Positions 60,928-64,000 of a stretch of 64,000 nt of DNA are shown here, one piece after another. Source of the DNA: Brachypodium distachyon (lineage: Eukaryota > Streptophyta > Magnoliopsida > Poales > Poaceae). The notes beneath the pieces are model-generated. The model was not told where the DNA came from. It saw only the letters and a program-made list of their open reading frames with translations, and ran no database searches. The DNA lies in NCBI RefSeq assembly GCF_000005505.3, contig NC_016132.3, forward strand, positions 20,140,501 through 20,204,500, given 5' to 3'. The number at the start of each line of letters is the position of its first letter. Within the stretch, counting starts at the first letter, position 1. The position numbers and the translations under genes were made by a program.

Positions 60928-62306
60928 ATGCGTCGTAGCACACTTTTGCAATACATGAGTTCGTCGTCGTCGGAGGAGGAGGAGGAGTATGAAGATGACG
61001 GCCATGAACTAATGGTTGCTACAGCGGCCATAGTTCTGGACGGAAACATGCGGTTCAATGCTCGACGTCGTGGCGGTTCTGTGCTGGGTCGTCAGGTAAT
61101 TAACCGCGATAGGGTAGCTGGGCATGGTAGATTATTTGAAGACTACTTCACGCAGCATCCTGTCTATGGCCCCTCGTATTTTCGCCGAAGGTATGCAATG
61201 CTTATATATGGTTTTTATTTGCATTTTTATTGTTCATCTAGTGTACAACTAATTACCTTTGTTCTCACAGGTTTCGAATGGCTCGGCCGTTGTTTTTTCG
61301 CATAGTGAAAGCTATGCGGGAACATGATAGCTATTTTGTGCAGAAAAGAAATGCTGCTAGAAAACTTGGGTTATCATCTCTTCAGAAGGCTACTGCAGTG
61401 TTTCGAATGTTGACTTATGGTGTAGCAGCGGATGCTACAGATGAGTACGTTCGGATTGGAAAAAGTACTGCTTTAGATAGTATGAAAGCATTTGTTAGAG
61501 CTGTTATTGAAGTTTTCGGAGATGAGTATCTTAGATCTCCAAATGATGCCGATACTGCTAGATTGCTTGCAATTGGAGAGAACAGAGGGTTCCCTGGAAT
61601 GCTAGGGAGCATCGACTGCATGCATTGGGGGTGGAAAAATTGCCCTTCCTCATGGCAAGGTATGTATACTGGCCATGTGCGCGAGCCCACAATCGTTCTG
61701 GAAGCTGTTGTTTCACTGGATCTTTGGATTTGGCATGTCTTCTTTGGTTCACCAGGCTCTCTTAATGACATCAATGTTCTTCACCGTTCCCCTATCTTCA
61801 CGAGGCTAGCAGAAGGGCAAGCTCCACAAGTTAATTATACAGTAAATGGTAACAATTATACAATGGGGTACTACCTTGCCGATAGCATATACCCGCAGTG
61901 GGCAACATTGGTTAAGACAATACCCTCTCCACTAGGGCAGAAGAATAAATATTTTGCAAAATGTCAAGAAGCACATAGGAAGGATGTGGAACGAGCATTT
62001 GGAGTTCTTCAAGCTCGTTTTGCAATTGTTCGTGGACCAGCAAGACTGTGGGATGAAGAAGTACTCCATGATATCATCACAGCTTGTGTTATCATGCATA
62101 ACATGATAGTTGAAGACGAGCGAGACGAAGGTCCACAAGACTACAATTACGACAACATGGGAGAAAAGGTTATTCCCTCTCATGCACAGACGGCTGAATT
62201 CTCGAACTTCATCCAGAATCATCTTGACATCTGCAATGCACAAGTCCACTCTCAACTGAAAGATGACTTGGTTGAGCACCTATGGCAAATTTATGGTGCA
62301 ATGTAG
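60928..62306 (+). CDS. PIF/Harbinger transposase (DDE nuclease)
   Basis: Two exons, 60928-61190 and 61271-62306, with an 80-bp GT-AG intron, give 432 residues. The start (MRRSTLLQYMSS) is followed by an acidic Ser/Glu run. The DDE catalytic residues are Asp203 (GSIDCMHWGWKNCP), Asp254 (SPGSLNDINVLHRS) and Glu328 (HRKDVERAFGVLQARF), in the HARBI1-type nuclease wording. The helix-rich segment before them (near residues 91-170) would bind DNA together with ORF1. It cuts and inserts the element at 3-bp TNA targets. An in-frame ATG at 60736 lies upstream but adds a repetitive Asn/Tyr-rich leader. No stop or frameshift is seen. Confidence 0.93.
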
Positions 62307-62464
62307 TGTGCAACTTACATAGTTAGAGTTAGGATCTAAGTCGGAAAGGTTTTGTCCCGAAGAAGGTTACCCTGCCGACCTGATCTATTTAGCATGTACT
62401 GTTTTTACATTATGGAGGGGTGTAATATTATGTATGGTAATGTATGCAACTACTTTAATGAATT

Positions 62465-62706
62465 AGTCCATGGACCTCAATAGTAAATACAACAACATAA
62501 TCCATAGACCTCAAATAGTTCATACAACAACATAATCTATAGACCTCAAATAGTTCATACAACAACATAAACCTCAAATAGTTCATACAACAACATAAAC
62601 CTCAAATAGTTCATACAACAACATAATCTATAGACCTCAAATAGTTCATACAACAACATAAAACTCAAATAGTTCATACAACAACATAATCCATAGACCT
62701 CAAATC
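62465..62706. repeat. 28/35-bp minisatellite
   Basis: About seven copies of cctcaaatagttcatacaac followed by aacataa, in a long form (35 bp, with tctatagac or tccatagac) and a short form (28 bp, without it). It overlaps the end of ORF1 and lies between the two convergent genes. Confidence 0.85.
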
Positions 62707-63809
62707 GATCTTTTAGATCATCGGTCAATGATATCACGCCGTAACATCCTGTAGTATATTCTTTTTGATCATCATCCAAAGAACTAAGGTCCTTGTTCAT
62801 GATTTCCATTTTCATCTTCCTTTCCTCAATTTCAATCTTCTTTTGCTCCATTGCAAGTGCTCCTTCATAACGCTCTTTTTTTGATGCCTCTCTTGCATTC
62901 TCTCTTACTTGTCTTGCTGTTTCTCTTGCCATCTCTCTTGCCTCCCCCTTTGAAAACACAAGATCCAATGCCATGACAACATTACTATCATCTGAAGAGG
63001 TAACATTTTTACCTCGACATTGCCGCTCTTTCTCCGCCTTCTTCCCAATAGGTCTCTTCATGTGATCCGCTTTGGCCGGAGATGTAGCTTCAAAGTCATC
63101 AATATGGACCGTGTTGGTTTCATGAGTAGACATACTCGGACTTGCATTTGAGCTTGACTTCTGTTTTTTATTACTTTGAGATGACCTATCAGTTTGAGCC
63201 AACCACTTTTGTTCGAAACGCAGCATGTTCCAACAATGTAGTAGCACAAACCCTTTATGGGTCTTATCTAGTGACTTGAACAATTTGAGAGCATCAATAA
63301 TCTGCACAAGTGAATAGGTCTTAGTATATTGGCAAAAAACATATGAATATACAATGAAATTAAACAACTAGGTGAACTACCTTATCTTGCTTTGTCTTCC
63401 CGCTTTCGTGCCTATGCATAATTTGAATGTAGCATCCACAAAACCTACCCACTTGTTCTTTCAGAACGGACCAACGATGTGATAAGGAATTGACACCGCG
63501 GTCACTTCCTTCTGGCTTGTGCAATTCATACTCCTCATGGATCCTATTCCAATAAGTCGCACTCTTTTGCTCAGCACCTATTATTGGATCCATACTAGCA
63601 TGCAACCATGCAGCCACCAACACTTCATCTTCTTTGTCACTGAAATTTCCTTTCCTCTTGTTATTTGCTTTTACTGGAGGAGTACGAACTTCAGCTTGCA
63701 TTGGCTGTGCTCCAAATTGACTGCTCAAATTTTCGCCCCAAGCTTCTTCAATATATCCTTCACTCAACAAATTTGTGTACAAACTCATGGAACTATCCTG
63801 GCTATCCAT
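62555..63809 (-). CDS. PIF/Harbinger ORF1 (Myb/SANT-like, NAM-associated C-terminus)
   Basis: Two exons on the minus strand, 63809-63381 and 63301-62555 (429 and 747 nt), give 391 residues. The first exon holds the Myb/SANT-like trihelix part (FSDKEDEVLVAAWLHASMDP, YWNRIHEEYELHKP, SLSHRWSVLKEQVGRFCG). The second has a Ser-rich linker with basic nuclear-type signal (RPIGKKAEKERQCRGK) and a charged coiled-coil stretch (EQKKIEIEERKMKMEIMNKD) as in NAM-associated C-terminal domains. ORF1 of this class helps the transposase bind element ends and enter the nucleus. The last 45 or so residues (FEVYGLCCCMNYL and variants) are encoded by the minisatellite, so the true ancestral stop may have been lost or the tail is variable. 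Confidence 0.85.
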
Positions 63810-64000
63810 CGAAACACCGTAAAAATATTTTAGGAAATTTAATCAGAACTATATGATCTGCTCTCATGAAACAACAAAATTGATCTACTAATCTACATCT
63901 ACATTTCTATAAAATTGATGTACAAATATTTCTAACACCCATCAATCTGCACAAGATTCTCATCTCTCTGTCTTCCTCCTATCACAAGTGTATGAACTGC
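63810..64000. other. upstream of ORF1, window end
   Basis: AT-rich leader of the minus-strand ORF1. No terminal inverted repeat of the element is visible, so its right end lies beyond the window. Confidence 0.5.

Larger units (their letters stand above)
60427..64000. mobile_element. PIF/Harbinger DNA transposon, right end outside window
   Basis: The left end begins gagcaagtccagcagactac, the common start of grass PIF/Harbinger elements, next to cta (60424-60426), which may be its 3-bp target duplication. Inside are the two genes of the class, a transposase on + and ORF1 on -, convergent. No right terminal repeat is seen before 64000. Both reading frames are open after splicing, so the element may be recent and could be active. 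Confidence 0.88.

Noticed and set aside
1..64000. CRISPR arrays, bacterial operons, rRNA or tRNA genes
   Set aside because: None seen. The tRNA-like words at 44934 and near 17680 are retroelement primer binding sites, and the tandem arrays lack the regular repeat-spacer pattern.

Overview
The window is nuclear DNA of a grass, most probably a pooid (wheat/barley/oat/Brachypodium side), though the species cannot be named from it. The support is GT-AG spliced genes, many Stowaway MITEs bounded by TA, Tat-type and copia-type LTR elements, Mutator-like and PIF/Harbinger DNA elements, and DUF1618 genes, a family greatly expanded in grasses.

Layout, left to right. A decayed phospholipase D fragment (657-1290) is followed by the 3' half of a Tat-lineage Ty3/gypsy element (about 1480-5181, + strand). 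A short RING-H2 (ATL-type) gene lies at 7186-7743. A second Tat element of the same family, in the opposite orientation (12169-18503), keeps its 5' LTR and a broken gag-pol but only 45 bp of its 3' LTR. A dead RNase H relic (about 18945-19422) and a Mutator-like element with a perfect 10-bp target duplication (20016-20860) lead into the main gene island.

The gene island holds a YbhB/YbcL-type PEBP gene (21461-22049, +) convergent with an AMT2/AMT3-type ammonium transporter (22831-25474, -), then the 17-exon gene for plastid UDP-glucose pyrophosphorylase UGP3 (30990-39100, -). Next come a Pack-MULE carrying an SnRK2 kinase fragment (39778-40851), a GDSL esterase/lipase gene (41875-43247, +), and a non-autonomous copia-type LTR element without gag-pol (44605-47676).

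The right side has three tandem DUF1618 paralogues on the minus strand (49138-51560, 52718-53897, 55769-57656). They share a mitochondrial-type N-terminus and a conserved late intron; the middle copy carries a nonsense codon. A TIR element (about 58199-59066) follows. The window ends inside a PIF/Harbinger element (60427 to past 64000) with an apparently intact transposase and a convergent Myb/SANT-type ORF1.

The host genes do not form one pathway; they are ordinary nuclear genes separated by transposons. I see no clearly undescribed biological system. The most distinctive signals are an array of short hairpins with compensating stem changes inside the first Tat element (1727-2167), the SnRK2-carrying Pack-MULE, and the DUF1618 cluster. 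All splice sites and exon joins were read by eye from sequence and reading phase; no alignment or database search was run.
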